DNA of 64,000 nt, taken from the NCBI RefSeq assembly GCF_000721075.1, contig NZ_JOEQ01000015.1:124001-188000 (forward strand), in the 5' to 3' direction. The DNA is from Streptosporangium amethystogenes. GTDB taxonomy: Bacteria > Actinomycetota > Actinomycetes > Streptosporangiales > Streptosporangiaceae. The notes under the pieces were generated by a model that saw only the letters and a list, made by a program, of their open reading frames with translations, was not told the DNA's origin and made no database searches. Of this stretch, positions 1 to 9,448 are shown piece after piece; position 1 is the first letter of the stretch; each line of letters starts with the position of its first letter. A program made the position numbers and the translations under genes.

Positions 1-1
1 C

Positions 2-1513
2 CCCTACAGCGTGCGTTCCCTGGGCACGGTCGGCGAGGCCAGGCACGCGGGCTGGCTCGGCGAGTTCCTCGGGGAGTTCGCCGGACGTGGTCCCGCGCCC
101 TGGCGGCCGGAGGGTGCCGAGGAGTTCGCACGGCTCACCGGGGTCACCGCGACGATGGCCAGGCTGGTCGTCGCCGGACTGCCGTACGTGGACACCTACC
201 AGCGCAACTTCCTGCCCTCCGACATGCGGACCGCGCTCGGCCTGAAGGCGGCGGAGGCCGCCGTCGCCAAGGACGAGCTGTGCCGGCTGGACGCCGACAT
301 CCGGCGCGAGGTCGTCGCCGCGCTGCTGCCCGAGAGCCCGGCCGCGCTGTGGACCGACGGTCCGGACGTCGTCGCCGCCGCGCGGGTGTGGAATGACAGG
401 GTGGGACGGCGTGCCGCCGTCCCGGAGTGGCTTCTCGGCGAGGCGGCCCGCGCGGTGCGCACCGGATGGGAGCCCGGCCGGGCGCTGCCCGCCCTGCTCG
501 ATCCGGCCTCGGCGCCGGAGCTCAGCACCGACCTGCGCTGGCGGGTGAAGGGGGACCGTGTCTCCCCGGCCGACGGTGCCGGCACCGGGTTCACCGAGGC
601 CACGCTGGTCTCCACGGTCGCGCTGACCGCGTGGCTGGCCCACCGGCTGCCCTCGGGCGATGCCGTGCGCGCCGTGCTGCCCGCCGTGCTGGCCGCGGTC
701 TCCGACCGGCTGGCGAATCCCGAGCTCCTGCTCGACCTGGGCCGCTACGTCGACCTCCCCGGATTCAGGAAGGTCGCCGGAGCCCCCACCGAGGTCGCCG
801 AGGGCTGGGAACGCTACGGCGCGGTGATCATGGCCACCCATGACGACCAGCCCGCACCAGGTCTGCGCGTCGCTCTGCTCGACGCGTCGGGGAGCGATCC
901 CTACCTGCCCGCCCTGCGGGCCCTGACCGGTGACCAGGAGCCGTTCCCGGTCGAGACGGCACTGCGCACCGCCCGCGACCCGCGTTTCGAAGCGTTTCTC
1001 GGCGACCCTGGAGACCCCGTGGCGGGGGAGCGCGCGGCCGACGGCACCTGGTGGCCGCAGAATCCCTCCCGTTCCGTGCCCGCGCTGCTCTCCGAGGTCG
1101 CGGAGCGGTACGGGCTGGGCCAGGACGCCGCCACGCTCTACCTGGCGCTGCTCGCGATGCCGGACCCCACGGACAAGAACGTCACCCGGTGGACCGGATG
1201 GAAGCCCGCGCGGTTCAAGGCTGCCCGCGCCGAGTTGGCCGCCACCGACCTGGTGGTCGAGGCCGGCCGCGCCCGAGCCGGTCGCTCCCTGTTCCTGCCG
1301 GGAGCCTGGACGGACCTCAAAACCCCGAACCTCCCGCTCGAACAGTGGAAGCTCCCCATGTTCGACCTGCTCAGCGCGGAGAGCGCGCCGCTCGGCGTGG
1401 TCGTTCCCACCGAACCCGCCGCCGACCTCTACGCCAGGGCCTGGCAGCGGGTCCGCGACGGCGACGTCCCTCGATTCGAGGAGCTTCGCGTGCGGCGCGG
1501 CAGGCGCCGCTGA
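2..1513 (+). CDS. C-terminal part of a protein of unknown family, upstream of the MoxR/VWA genes
   Basis: The reading frame is open to the left edge, so the gene is probably truncated by the window; a GTG at 11 could be a start but has no ribosome binding site in view. At least 500 residues are visible, rich in Ala, Leu and Arg, with no signal peptide or membrane segment. The C-terminal part around WWPQNPSRSVPALLSEVA and the later TRWTGWKPARFKAARAEL looks like a winged-helix or DUF4132-type tail often seen beside MoxR/VWA/SWIM genes in actinomycetes, but I cannot name the family with confidence. It precedes the AAA ATPase on the same strand, separated by 139 bp holding a strong hairpin, so it may be a separate transcription unit. 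Confidence 0.75.
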   Translation, partial: PYSVRSLGTVGEARHAGWLGEFLGEFAGRGPAPWRPEGAEEFARLTGVTATMARLVVAGLPYVDTYQRNFLPSDMRTALGLKAAEAAVAKDELCRLDADIRREVVAALLPESPAALWTDGPDVVAAARVWNDRVGRRAAVPEWLLGEAARAVRTGWEPGRALPALLDPASAPELSTDLRWRVKGDRVSPADGAGTGFTEATLVSTVALTAWLAHRLPSGDAVRAVLPAVLAAVSDRLANPELLLDLGRYVDLPGFRKVAGAPTEVAEGWERYGAVIMATHDDQPAPGLRVALLDASGSDPYLPALRALTGDQEPFPVETALRTARDPRFEAFLGDPGDPVAGERAADGTWWPQNPSRSVPALLSEVAERYGLGQDAATLYLALLAMPDPTDKNVTRWTGWKPARFKAARAELAATDLVVEAGRARAGRSLFLPGAWTDLKTPNLPLEQWKLPMFDLLSAESAPLGVVVPTEPAADLYARAWQRVRDGDVPRFEELRVRRGRRR

Positions 1514-1571
1514 GGAGAGGGGCTCCGCCTCCCCGCGGACCGCTCACCAGGAACCAGCAGTTCTCAACGGC

Positions 1572-1622
1572 CCGATCGGCCGGAACGCGCATGGGTTCGC
1601 CCCGTGCGTTCCGGCCGATCGG
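1572..1622. terminator. Intergenic hairpin with 17-bp perfect arms
   Basis: CCGATCGGCCGGAACGC at 1572-1588 pairs perfectly with its reverse complement at 1606-1622, with a 17-nt loop. There is no U-tract. It lies between the partial first gene and the MoxR ATPase, about 30 bp before the ATG. It could be a terminator-like attenuator or an RNA structure in the leader of the ATPase operon. Confidence 0.6.
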
Positions 1623-1652
1623 ACGGTACGACAGACAGAAGGATCTCTCTCG

Positions 1653-2840
1653 ATGACCATGACCGAACAGACGGTCCCCCCGGCTCCCTCCGGCCGGCAG
1701 ACGCTGCCGGCCGAGGAACGGCACGCCGCCGAGCTCGCCTTCCTCGCCGCCCATGACAACGGCTCCCGGCCCCCCGGCTGGTCGCTGACCCCGCGCGCGG
1801 TCGTCACGTTCGTCTGCGGCAGCGAGGGACAGGCCCTCGAACTGCCCGGATCGCGGCAGGCGAGCGAGGGCGAAGGCCTCGCTTCGCCCACCCGGCTCGT
1901 CATCGCTCCCAAGTTCGTCGGCGAGCGCTCCCTGGTGGAACGCTGCGTGGTCACCCTCGCCGGTGAGCGTGGCCTGCTGCTGGTCGGCGAGCCCGGCACC
2001 GCCAAGTCGATGCTCTCCGAGCTTCTCGCCGCCGCCGTCTGCGGCACGAGCGCGCTCACCGTGCAGGGCACCGCGGGTACCACCGAGGACGCCTTCCGCT
2101 ACGGCTGGAACTACGCCCTGCTCCTGGCCCAGGGGCCGAGCCGCCAGGCGCTGGTCGACTCCCCGGTGCTGTCCGCCATGCGATCTGGGCGGGTCGCCCG
2201 GATCGAGGAGATCACCCGCTGCCTGCCGGAGGTGCAGGACGCCCTGGTGTCGATTCTGTCCGACCGTCGCCTCAGCGTGCCCGAACTCGCCGGCACGCCC
2301 GACGCGCTGACGCCGGCGGCTCCGGGCTTCACCGTGATCGCCACGGCCAACCTGCGCGACCGTGGGGTCTCGGAGATGTCGGCGGCGCTCAAGCGCCGGT
2401 TCAACTTCGAGACGGTCGCCCCCATCGCCGACCCCGCCGCCGAGGCCGCCCTGGTGCGCGGACAGGCCACCGCCGTGGTGCGACGGGCCGGCGCGGCCTT
2501 CGGCGTCGATGACGCCGTGCTGGACGCCCTGGTCACGGTCTTCCGGGACCTGCGCTCCGGCCGTTCGGCCGAGGGCTGGGACGTGGAACGGCCGGGAACC
2601 GTGATGTCCACCGCCGAGGCGGTGCAGGTGGCGGCCTCCCTCGGGGTGGCGGCGGCCTACCTCCCCGGCGGGGACGTCCTCGACCTGATGCCCGGCCACC
2701 TGCTCGGCGTGGTCCGCAAGGACGATCCGGCCGACCACGCGCGGCTGCTCGGCTACTGGGACGGCCCGGTGCGACGCCGCGCCGAGGACGGTTCCGCGAT
2801 GTGGCGCCGCCTCTGGGACCTACGGGAGAACCTGCGTTGA
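1653..2840 (+). CDS. MoxR-like AAA ATPase (YehL-type)
   Basis: Predicted cytoplasmic AAA+ ATPase of 395 aa. Walker A GEPGTAKS is at about residues 112-119, a Walker B-like RIEEI near 183-187, and a sensor-1 region with TAN near 231-233 followed by the arginine pair of SAALKRRF near 248. The frame stays open upstream to 930, but that stretch overlaps the previous gene. ATG 1653 has AGAAGGA about 9 nt ahead and starts where homology-like sequence begins. MoxR ATPases typically act with VWA-domain partners to remodel or activate target proteins. Here the next gene carries the VWA domain and overlaps the stop of this one, as expected for a coupled complex. The order ATPase, DUF5682, VWA, SWIM matches E. 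coli yehL-yehM-yehP-yehQ. Confidence 0.9.
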   Translation: MTMTEQTVPPAPSGRQTLPAEERHAAELAFLAAHDNGSRPPGWSLTPRAVVTFVCGSEGQALELPGSRQASEGEGLASPTRLVIAPKFVGERSLVERCVVTLAGERGLLLVGEPGTAKSMLSELLAAAVCGTSALTVQGTAGTTEDAFRYGWNYALLLAQGPSRQALVDSPVLSAMRSGRVARIEEITRCLPEVQDALVSILSDRRLSVPELAGTPDALTPAAPGFTVIATANLRDRGVSEMSAALKRRFNFETVAPIADPAAEAALVRGQATAVVRRAGAAFGVDDAVLDALVTVFRDLRSGRSAEGWDVERPGTVMSTAEAVQVAASLGVAAAYLPGGDVLDLMPGHLLGVVRKDDPADHARLLGYWDGPVRRRAEDGSAMWRRLWDLRENLR

Positions 2841-5800
2841 CAGGCGATCGGCAGACGAGCGCGCAGGGTACGGGCGCGAGGGACGCGCATACCCGGGGAA
2901 CGGCGGGTCAGGGCTCCGAGGTTTCGGAGGCGGCCTCGTGGAAGGGCGGCACCGGGAGGACGGCCGGTCCCCACCCCCGGGAGGCGATCGATGCGCTGGC
3001 CGGGGCCACGCGTCCCTACCTGCTCGGCGTACGCCACCACAGCCCCGCGCTGGCGGCGGCGGTTCCGGCGCTGCTCGACGCCGCCGCCGCGGAGGTGGTC
3101 TGCGTCGAGCTGCCCGCCGACTTCCAGCCATGGCTGGTCCACCTGGCGGATCCGGCCACCCTCGCACCGGTCGCCCTCGCCGGGACGGGCGGCGACGGGC
3201 GGCTCGGGTTCTACCCGTTCGCCGACTTCTCGCCGGAGCTGGCCGCCATCCGCTGGGCACGCGAACGCGGGGTCGAGGTGCTCTGCTGCGACCTTTCGCT
3301 CTCCGACCCCGGCTGGCATACGAGCGATCCAACTCGGCCGGACGCCCGGCCGGACCCGGCGGAGGTGCCGCCGGTCAGGGCCTTCGCCGATGCCCTCACC
3401 GCCTCGGTCACGGGCAGGGCGGGAGACGACATGTGGGACCGTGCCGTCGAGGTGCTCGCCCCCGGGTGCCCGCCCGAGGCGGTACGCCGAGCGGCGCTGG
3501 GTGTCGGCTGGGCGCTGCGGCAGGACGCGGAGGCCTCGGGCGGAGTGCCGGCCGGTGACCTGGTCCGTGAGGCGCACATGCGCGGAGTGCTCGCGGAGGC
3601 CGCCGCCGGCGGCCGGCGGGTCGCCGCCGTGGTCGGCGCTTTCCACGCCCCCGCCCTGGTCACTCCCGATCGGGTGGTCCCTGGAAGCGGCACCGGCGCC
3701 CCTGGCGCGCCGGCGGCCAAGGACCCCTCGCCCGCCACGTCACTCGTCCCGTACGCCTTCGACCTGCTCGACTCCAGATCCGGCTACCCGGCGGGCATCC
3801 GTGACCCGCGCTGGCAGCAGGCGGTCCTCGCCGCGTGCGGCGATCCCGGGAAGATCAGGGACGCCGCCGCCCGTACGATCACCGAGCTCTGCCGCGAGCT
3901 GCGCGCCGCCGGGCACACGGCGGGCACCGGCGAGGCGGTGGAGACGCTCCGGCTGGCCTGTGACCTGGCCCGGTTGCGCGGTCTGCCCGCGCCGGGGCGC
4001 GGCGAGCTGCTGGAGGCGGTGACGACGGTGCTCGGCCAGGGCGAACCCCTCGGACGCGGCCGGGCGCTCGCCCGCGCCCTCGAGACGGTCCTTGTCGGCA
4101 CCGAGCGCGGCAGGATCGCGCCTGGCACACCCCGGTCCGGGCTCGGCCCCGCTGTCGAGGCCGAACTGGCGGAGCTGCGGCTGCCCCACCCCGGCGATCC
4201 AGGTCCCCGTGAGGTCCGCCTCGACCCGCTCCGCTCCGACCTGGACCGCCGCCGTGAGATCCTGCTGCAACGCCTGCTGGTGTGCGGAACCGGATACGGC
4301 CGGCCGGTCGAGGTGGCGGGTACGGGTGACGCGACGGCACTCACCACCCGCTGGTCGCTCTCCTGGACCCCCTCGGTCGCCGCCCTGCTGGACCTGGCGG
4401 GCATCCGAGGCGTCACCGCGGCTCTGGCCGCCGCGGGAACGCTGCGTGAGACCTTCCGCGGGGAGGCCGCCGAGGGCGGCCCCACCTGCGCGGCGATTCT
4501 CACCGGGCTGCGGGCCGCAGCCGTCTGCGATCTGCGGGACCTGGTCGCGGACCGCATCGAGGACGCCGTCGCCCTGCTCCCCGCCACCGCGGGGCTGCCC
4601 GACCTGCTCGGGGCCCTCGACCTGCTGGAGGCACTGCGCCGCGAGCATCTTCCAGGAACCACGCCGGAGAGCCGGAAGCGGGCCGCGGAGCTGTTCGGCA
4701 TCCTGCTGGAGGCCGCCGTACGGTCCCTGCCAGGGCTGGCCGGCAGTGACCGGCCCGAGGACGCGACCGCCCTGACAGCGCTCGCCACCCGCTCCGCCGA
4801 GCACCGGCTCGGCCTGCGTCTCGACGACGCGCTGAACACTCTCACGCGCACCGGCTCACCGCTCGTCCAGGGGGCCGCGCTCGCGGCCCGGATCCTGCTC
4901 GACCTGGACGCGCCCGGCACCCTCGGGGCCAGAATCGCGGGATGGGTCGACGGCGCCACGGGCACGGAGGGCCGACACCGCCTGTCCCGCGCGCTCGTCG
5001 GCCTGTTGGCCGCCGCGGGCCCGCTCCTGCAGTCGGCCGCCGGGGCCCTCGACCCGCTGCTCGATCGTGTCGACGGCCTCAGTGACCAGGGCTTCCTGGA
5101 CCGTCTTCCCGCACTGCGCGGTGGTTTCGACACGCTCACCCCGGCGGCACGGGACCGGTTGCTGCGAGCCGTGACCGACCGTCTCGGCGACCGGCTCGAC
5201 CTGGCGCTGAGCGCCCCGCCCGAGATGCTGGCCCTCTGGGCCGCCGCGGACGCCGCCGGGCTGGCCGCGCTGAACACCCTGCGGTTCCGCGTGCCCGGTC
5301 TCCTTCCGCCGGGCGAGGAGGTCACGGTCGCCGGGGAGCCGGACCTTCCGGCCGTTCCTGCGGAAAGGACGGGGCCGGTGCTCCCCGCCGTACCCGCGGC
5401 GGAGCGGGGGGCCGCCTCGCGGCGCCTCGCTCCGGCCGACCGGTGGCGGCTGCTCCTCGGCAGGGAGTCGGGGCGGCTGCCCGCCGACGCCAGGCGTTAC
5501 GCGCACGCCCTGGACGAGCTGTACGGGATGGGAAGGGGGGAGGGGGCAGCCGACCTCGGCTCCGGCGGCGACCGCGGCGGGCAGGGCGTCTCCTTCCCCT
5601 CCGCCCGCGAGTGGGCAGCGGAACTCGACGTACTGTTCGGAACCGAGGTGCGGGAGGAGGTGCTGGCCCGTGCGGCCGACAGCGGGCGGACCGACGTACT
5701 GTCCGAGCTCGACCCCGACACGGTACGTCCGTCGATCGAGCTGCTGACCTCTGTCCTGTCCCTGGCGGGCGGGCTGCCCGAGCAGCGGCTGGCCCGGCTC

Positions 5801-6538
5801 CGTCCGCTGGTCCGCCGCCTGGTCGCCGAGCTGGCCAGGGAGCTGGCCACCCGGATGCGCCCGGCGCTCGCCGGCCTGGCGACGCCGCGCCCCACCCGCC
5901 GCCCCGGCGGCCGGCTCAACCTGCCCGCCACGCTCCGGGCCAACCTGGCGCACACCCGCAGGACCGGCGACGGCAGGTTTCTCGTCGTCCCGGAGCGGCC
6001 GGTCTTCAGCACGCGGGTACGCGACGAGGCCGACTGGCGGCTGGTCTTCGTGGTCGACGTCTCGGGCTCGATGGAGGCCTCGGTGGTCTGGTCCGCGCTG
6101 ACCGCGGCCGTCCTGGGAGGTGTTCCCACCCTCTCCACCCATTTCCTGGCCTTCTCCACCCAGGTGATGGACCTGACCGACCGGGTCGCCGATCCGCTGT
6201 CCCTGTTGCTCGACGTGCGGGTCGGCGGTGGCACCCACATCGCCGCCGGGCTCGCCCACGCGCGCTCCCTGGTCACCGTGCCGAGTCGCACGCTCGTCGT
6301 GGTGGTCAGCGACTTCGAGGAGGGCTACCCGCTCGGAGGGCTGCTCGGTGAGGTCCGCTCCCTCGTCTCCTCCGGCGTGCACCTGCTGGGCTGCGCCGCC
6401 CTGGACGACACCGGGACCCCGCGCTACTCGGTGCCTGTCGCGCGGCAACTCGTCGCGGCCGGGATGCCCGTCGCGGCACTCAGTCCGCTCGCCCTCGCCC
6501 GCTGGGTGGGCGACCGCCTCCGAGGAGAGAACCGTTGA
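2837..6538 (+). CDS. DUF5682-VWA fusion protein (YehM-YehP-like)
   Basis: One continuous 1233-aa frame. The N-terminal two thirds (about residues 55-860) looks like DUF5682: it has the family-typical YLLGVRHHSPAL near the start and AAVVGAFHAPAL near residue 275. The C-terminal part after a Gly-rich linker (about 905-920) is a VWA domain with MIDAS residues DVSGS at about 1074-1078, GGGTH near 1131 and SDFEE near 1158. TTG 2837 overlaps the TGA of the ATPase (TTGA), which favours translational coupling; a GTG at 2801 would give a 40-nt overlap. In E. coli the equivalents yehM and yehP are separate genes, so this is a natural fusion, which argues that the two parts act together. The VWA part is the likely docking partner of the MoxR ATPase. 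The biochemical role is unknown. Confidence 0.88.
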   Translation: MTGDRQTSAQGTGARDAHTRGTAGQGSEVSEAASWKGGTGRTAGPHPREAIDALAGATRPYLLGVRHHSPALAAAVPALLDAAAAEVVCVELPADFQPWLVHLADPATLAPVALAGTGGDGRLGFYPFADFSPELAAIRWARERGVEVLCCDLSLSDPGWHTSDPTRPDARPDPAEVPPVRAFADALTASVTGRAGDDMWDRAVEVLAPGCPPEAVRRAALGVGWALRQDAEASGGVPAGDLVREAHMRGVLAEAAAGGRRVAAVVGAFHAPALVTPDRVVPGSGTGAPGAPAAKDPSPATSLVPYAFDLLDSRSGYPAGIRDPRWQQAVLAACGDPGKIRDAAARTITELCRELRAAGHTAGTGEAVETLRLACDLARLRGLPAPGRGELLEAVTTVLGQGEPLGRGRALARALETVLVGTERGRIAPGTPRSGLGPAVEAELAELRLPHPGDPGPREVRLDPLRSDLDRRREILLQRLLVCGTGYGRPVEVAGTGDATALTTRWSLSWTPSVAALLDLAGIRGVTAALAAAGTLRETFRGEAAEGGPTCAAILTGLRAAAVCDLRDLVADRIEDAVALLPATAGLPDLLGALDLLEALRREHLPGTTPESRKRAAELFGILLEAAVRSLPGLAGSDRPEDATALTALATRSAEHRLGLRLDDALNTLTRTGSPLVQGAALAARILLDLDAPGTLGARIAGWVDGATGTEGRHRLSRALVGLLAAAGPLLQSAAGALDPLLDRVDGLSDQGFLDRLPALRGGFDTLTPAARDRLLRAVTDRLGDRLDLALSAPPEMLALWAAADAAGLAALNTLRFRVPGLLPPGEEVTVAGEPDLPAVPAERTGPVLPAVPAAERGAASRRLAPADRWRLLLGRESGRLPADARRYAHALDELYGMGRGEGAADLGSGGDRGGQGVSFPSAREWAAELDVLFGTEVREEVLARAADSGRTDVLSELDPDTVRPSIELLTSVLSLAGGLPEQRLARLRPLVRRLVAELARELATRMRPALAGLATPRPTRRPGGRLNLPATLRANLAHTRRTGDGRFLVVPERPVFSTRVRDEADWRLVFVVDVSGSMEASVVWSALTAAVLGGVPTLSTHFLAFSTQVMDLTDRVADPLSLLLDVRVGGGTHIAAGLAHARSLVTVPSRTLVVVVSDFEEGYPLGGLLGEVRSLVSSGVHLLGCAALDDTGTPRYSVPVARQLVAAGMPVAALSPLALARWVGDRLRGENR

Positions 6539-8517
6539 ACCTTCCAGCCTCCGCCTCCCTCGCCGGGCAACTGCCACCGGTGGAGCCGCACGTGGTCGCC
6601 TCGGCGGTGGAGGAGCTCACCCCCAGGCTACGGAAGAAACTCGACGCGGCGATCGAGCGCTGCGCCGGGCTTGCCGCCACCGTCTCAGGGCAGACCGTCT
6701 CCATCAGCTGGGGCGAGGACGCGGTGGTCACCCTCACCCGGGGGCCTTCGGGCACGATCGCCGACCCCGATGCGGCCCGGTGCGGCTGCCTGCTCGCGCC
6801 CCGCTGCCTGCATCGCGCCGCCGTACTGAGCGCCTGCCCGGTCGCGGAAGCCGGCCTGCCGGCGACCGCCGAGCCGGTCGCCGACGCGTCGTCCGGTTCG
6901 GGCGCGGGTTCGGGTGCGCCCCTCGACCCGGTTCCCGGCCGGGAGACCGCACAGCACACGACCGGGAGAGCCGCCCCAAAGGCCGGGCCCGGATCCAGGC
7001 AGATGGCCGCCGCGGCCGGGTTGTGGGACGCTGCCACCGCGGTGCTCGTGGGCGGGGTGCCCGGTGCCGGAGCGGTACCCCAGGCGGAGCTGCTCCGCGC
7101 GGCCCACACCGCCAGGCTGGCGGGCCTGCACAGAGCCGAGGCCGCCGCCCTGCGCGTCGTGCGCGGCCTGCGTGCCGCTCGCGCACGCCATGACGGCCAC
7201 CGCCTGGCCGACCTGGTCTCCGCGCTCCGGGAACTTCTGCTGACCGCGGGCAGGCTCGCCGCGGCCGACCCCGATCCAGCCCTGGTGGGAACCGCGCGCC
7301 GCGCCTACCGGCAGGGTGAGGCACTGAAGGTGTACGGGGTCTGCCGGGAACCGGTGATCAGCGCCACCGGCTACGGAGGGGTGGTCACCCACCTCGTCGC
7401 CGAGGACGGCCGCTGGTTCTCCGTCGCCGACGTCAGGCCCGGAGGATCGGCACGTGCCCGTGGTGCGGCCACCGCCACGGTCGCGCTCGGCGCCGCGGCT
7501 CTCGACCACGCGGGGCTGGCGAGAGGAGGGCTGTTGATCTCCGGCGCGGAGATCTCCCCCGAGGGCCGTCTCGGCGCGGGTCGCGGCGTGCGGGCCAACC
7601 CCGTCGCCGGTCTGTCCTGGTCGGACTCGCCGCTGGCGGCCCTGTTCGCCAGGCCGCTCGCCGAGACCGCCGGGGTGACGTTCTCCGGGGACCCCTGGGA
7701 CGATCCGCAGGACGGCGGGGGAGCGGGGCGGCCGGTCGGATGCGACCTGGTGATCGTCGGCGCCGAGGGCGACCGGGTACTCGCCCGCGAGCTGACGCCC
7801 CGTGCGGAGCCGGGTGGCGGAGCGGGCACGTCCCCCGCGCCCGCCGGACGTTCCGGCGCCGACGGCTCCCTCCGCGGACCGCTGATCCGGCTCGCGCCGG
7901 CCGACTCACATCCCGATCTGGCCCATGTCGCCAACCTGCGGCAGCTCGCGTCCAGGCCGGGGCTGAGGGTACGGGTGATCGGCAGGTTGGACCCCGACAG
8001 GGCCGCCACCCTGCGCCCGCTCGCGATCGGGCCGGTTCCCGGAGCCGGCCCGACGTTGCGCCTGCCCGCCGAGTGGATGGACCGCGCCGATCTCGGATAC
8101 GACCGCCTGCGAGGTTCCCACCTCCCGTCTCGGGAGGACTGCCGGCCCCGGGAGGAGGCGGCCGAGGCCGGCCCCGACCCGGTGGCGGCCACACCCCTGT
8201 GGCGGGCGCGCCGCCTGGTGGAGCTGGCCGTCTCCGGTGGGCGGCGGACGGTCGCGGAGTCCGCGCGCGGCGACTCCCTCGCCCAGCGGGCCGCGCTCCG
8301 CCGCGCGGGCTTCGAGACCGCCGCCGACCTCGCCGACGCGCTCACCGCGGAGGCCGATCGCCGCACCCGCGATGTGTTCGGCCGCCTGGCCGACTCCGGC
8401 GGCGACCGGTACGCCTGGACGTGGCTCGCCGCCGCCGTCCATCTCGCGGCCACGGAACGGGCACTGGTCCGGGCGTCCTGGTACGACGCCCGCGCTACCG
8501 GGGAGCGGGCCGGATGA
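6535..8517 (+). CDS. SWIM zinc-finger protein (YehQ-like)
   Basis: A 660-aa protein with a SWIM motif CxC-x5-CxH: Cys83, Cys85, Cys91 and His93 in RCGCLLAPRCLH. SWIM fingers bind zinc and usually mediate DNA or protein contacts. The rest is Ala/Arg/Gly rich, with no membrane segments. The TTG start at 6535 overlaps the TGA of the DUF5682-VWA gene (TTGA), the same unusual junction as the previous gene pair. Being last in the operon and matching the E. coli yehLMPQ order, it is probably a substrate-recognition or accessory member of the MoxR/VWA complex. No enzymatic domain is visible outside the finger. Confidence 0.85.
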   Translation: MNLPASASLAGQLPPVEPHVVASAVEELTPRLRKKLDAAIERCAGLAATVSGQTVSISWGEDAVVTLTRGPSGTIADPDAARCGCLLAPRCLHRAAVLSACPVAEAGLPATAEPVADASSGSGAGSGAPLDPVPGRETAQHTTGRAAPKAGPGSRQMAAAAGLWDAATAVLVGGVPGAGAVPQAELLRAAHTARLAGLHRAEAAALRVVRGLRAARARHDGHRLADLVSALRELLLTAGRLAAADPDPALVGTARRAYRQGEALKVYGVCREPVISATGYGGVVTHLVAEDGRWFSVADVRPGGSARARGAATATVALGAAALDHAGLARGGLLISGAEISPEGRLGAGRGVRANPVAGLSWSDSPLAALFARPLAETAGVTFSGDPWDDPQDGGGAGRPVGCDLVIVGAEGDRVLARELTPRAEPGGGAGTSPAPAGRSGADGSLRGPLIRLAPADSHPDLAHVANLRQLASRPGLRVRVIGRLDPDRAATLRPLAIGPVPGAGPTLRLPAEWMDRADLGYDRLRGSHLPSREDCRPREEAAEAGPDPVAATPLWRARRLVELAVSGGRRTVAESARGDSLAQRAALRRAGFETAADLADALTAEADRRTRDVFGRLADSGGDRYAWTWLAAAVHLAATERALVRASWYDARATGERAG

Positions 8518-8638
8518 CATCCGTATCGGGATCCGTGGCGCTCCCCGGTGTTCGGCCGCCCCGGGCGACCGCCCTGGCGGGTGCGGACAGGAAGGACCGG
8601 ATCAAGAAATGTCACCGGTGGCCGATAGCGTGCGCGGC

Positions 8639-9067
8639 ATGAGCGATGAGATCACCGACTCTCCCACCGGTTGGGTCGCCAAGCACGCCCGCAGGTACGT
8701 CGAGTCGAACGGCGCGGAGGGCCACCTCTATCACGGCAGGCCGACGCTGCTGCTGACGACGGTCGGCCGCAGGTCCGGGGTGCGCCGTCGCACCCCGCTG
8801 ATCTACGGTCGTGACGGTGACGCCTACGTGATCGTCGCCTCCAACGGAGGGGCCGCAGGCCACCCGCTGTGGTATCACAATCTGCTGGTCCTGCCCCAGG
8901 TCGAGGTGCAGGTGGAAGCCGAGACGTTCACGGCCCTCGCGCGGACCGCGACCGCCGAGGAGAAGCCCGCGCTGTGGCGGCAGATGGTCGGCATTCACGC
9001 CGAGTACGCCGACTACCAGCGCAAGACCGACCGCGACATCCCGGTGGTGATCCTCACACCCGCCTGA
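8639..9067 (+). CDS. Ddn-like deazaflavin (F420)-dependent nitroreductase family protein
   Basis: A 142-aa single-domain split-barrel protein of the nitroreductase family deazaflavin-dependent group, the group of Mycobacterium Ddn. Recognisable parts are the N-terminal TGWVAKHARRYVESNGAEG, then LLLTTVGRRSGVRRRTPLIY and the WYHNLL block, which in this family contact the F420 phosphate tail and the nicotinamide-like ring. The frame extends upstream, but ATG 8639 begins the conserved region. The 121-bp gap from the SWIM gene suggests a separate promoter. F420 use is inferred from the family only. Confidence 0.85.
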   Translation: MSDEITDSPTGWVAKHARRYVESNGAEGHLYHGRPTLLLTTVGRRSGVRRRTPLIYGRDGDAYVIVASNGGAAGHPLWYHNLLVLPQVEVQVEAETFTALARTATAEEKPALWRQMVGIHAEYADYQRKTDRDIPVVILTPA

Positions 9068-9448
9068 GGCCCCAGGCCCGCCACCCGGTCATGACCGTGC
9101 CACCGGGACGGACCGGAGCACCGGGAGAATGCTCGCCGGCGCTGTCGATTCGTCCCGGCCGGCCGCCCTCACCGAGGCGGCGCGGGAAAGGGGGCAGGAA
9201 CAGCCGTGACCACCGGTCCGTGCGGGGATCTCGCGACGGAGTCAGAGGCGGGTCGCGACCGTTGTGGTCGCGCGCACGGCCGCGATCCGATGGCGGGGCC
9301 CAGCGAGGCCGTGAGCTGTTCGTGATCTCATTTGGACCGCGACAATGCTGGCCACCAAGGGCAGTACGATCTACTGTAATTGACAATAAACCGTGCGTAA
9401 GGAGTGGGGCGTGGATCTCATCGTGCCGCCGGCGGAACGGGTGTGCTG
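9068..9448. other. 381-bp intergenic region before the XRE regulator
   Basis: No convincing coding frame. A hairpin CGCGACC/GGTCGCG sits at 9254-9272 with a 5-nt loop and may end transcription of the upstream reductase gene. Two copies of GACAAT occur at 9341-9346 and 9382-9387, and a TTGACA at 9380-9385 lies about 65 bp ahead of the XRE start, but no good -10 box follows at normal spacing. The part from about 9330 is clearly AT-richer than its surroundings and is the likely promoter zone. Confidence 0.5.

Noticed and set aside
1371..2738. Long opposite-strand open frames, such as 1371-2738, 4856-6577 and 53446-55419
   Set aside because: They lie antisense to genes with clear motifs and result from high GC codon bias; no recognisable domain or ribosome site.
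9380..9385. TTGACA as the -35 box of the XRE gene
   Set aside because: No TANNNT-like -10 box follows at 16-19 nt, so a promoter is not supported.
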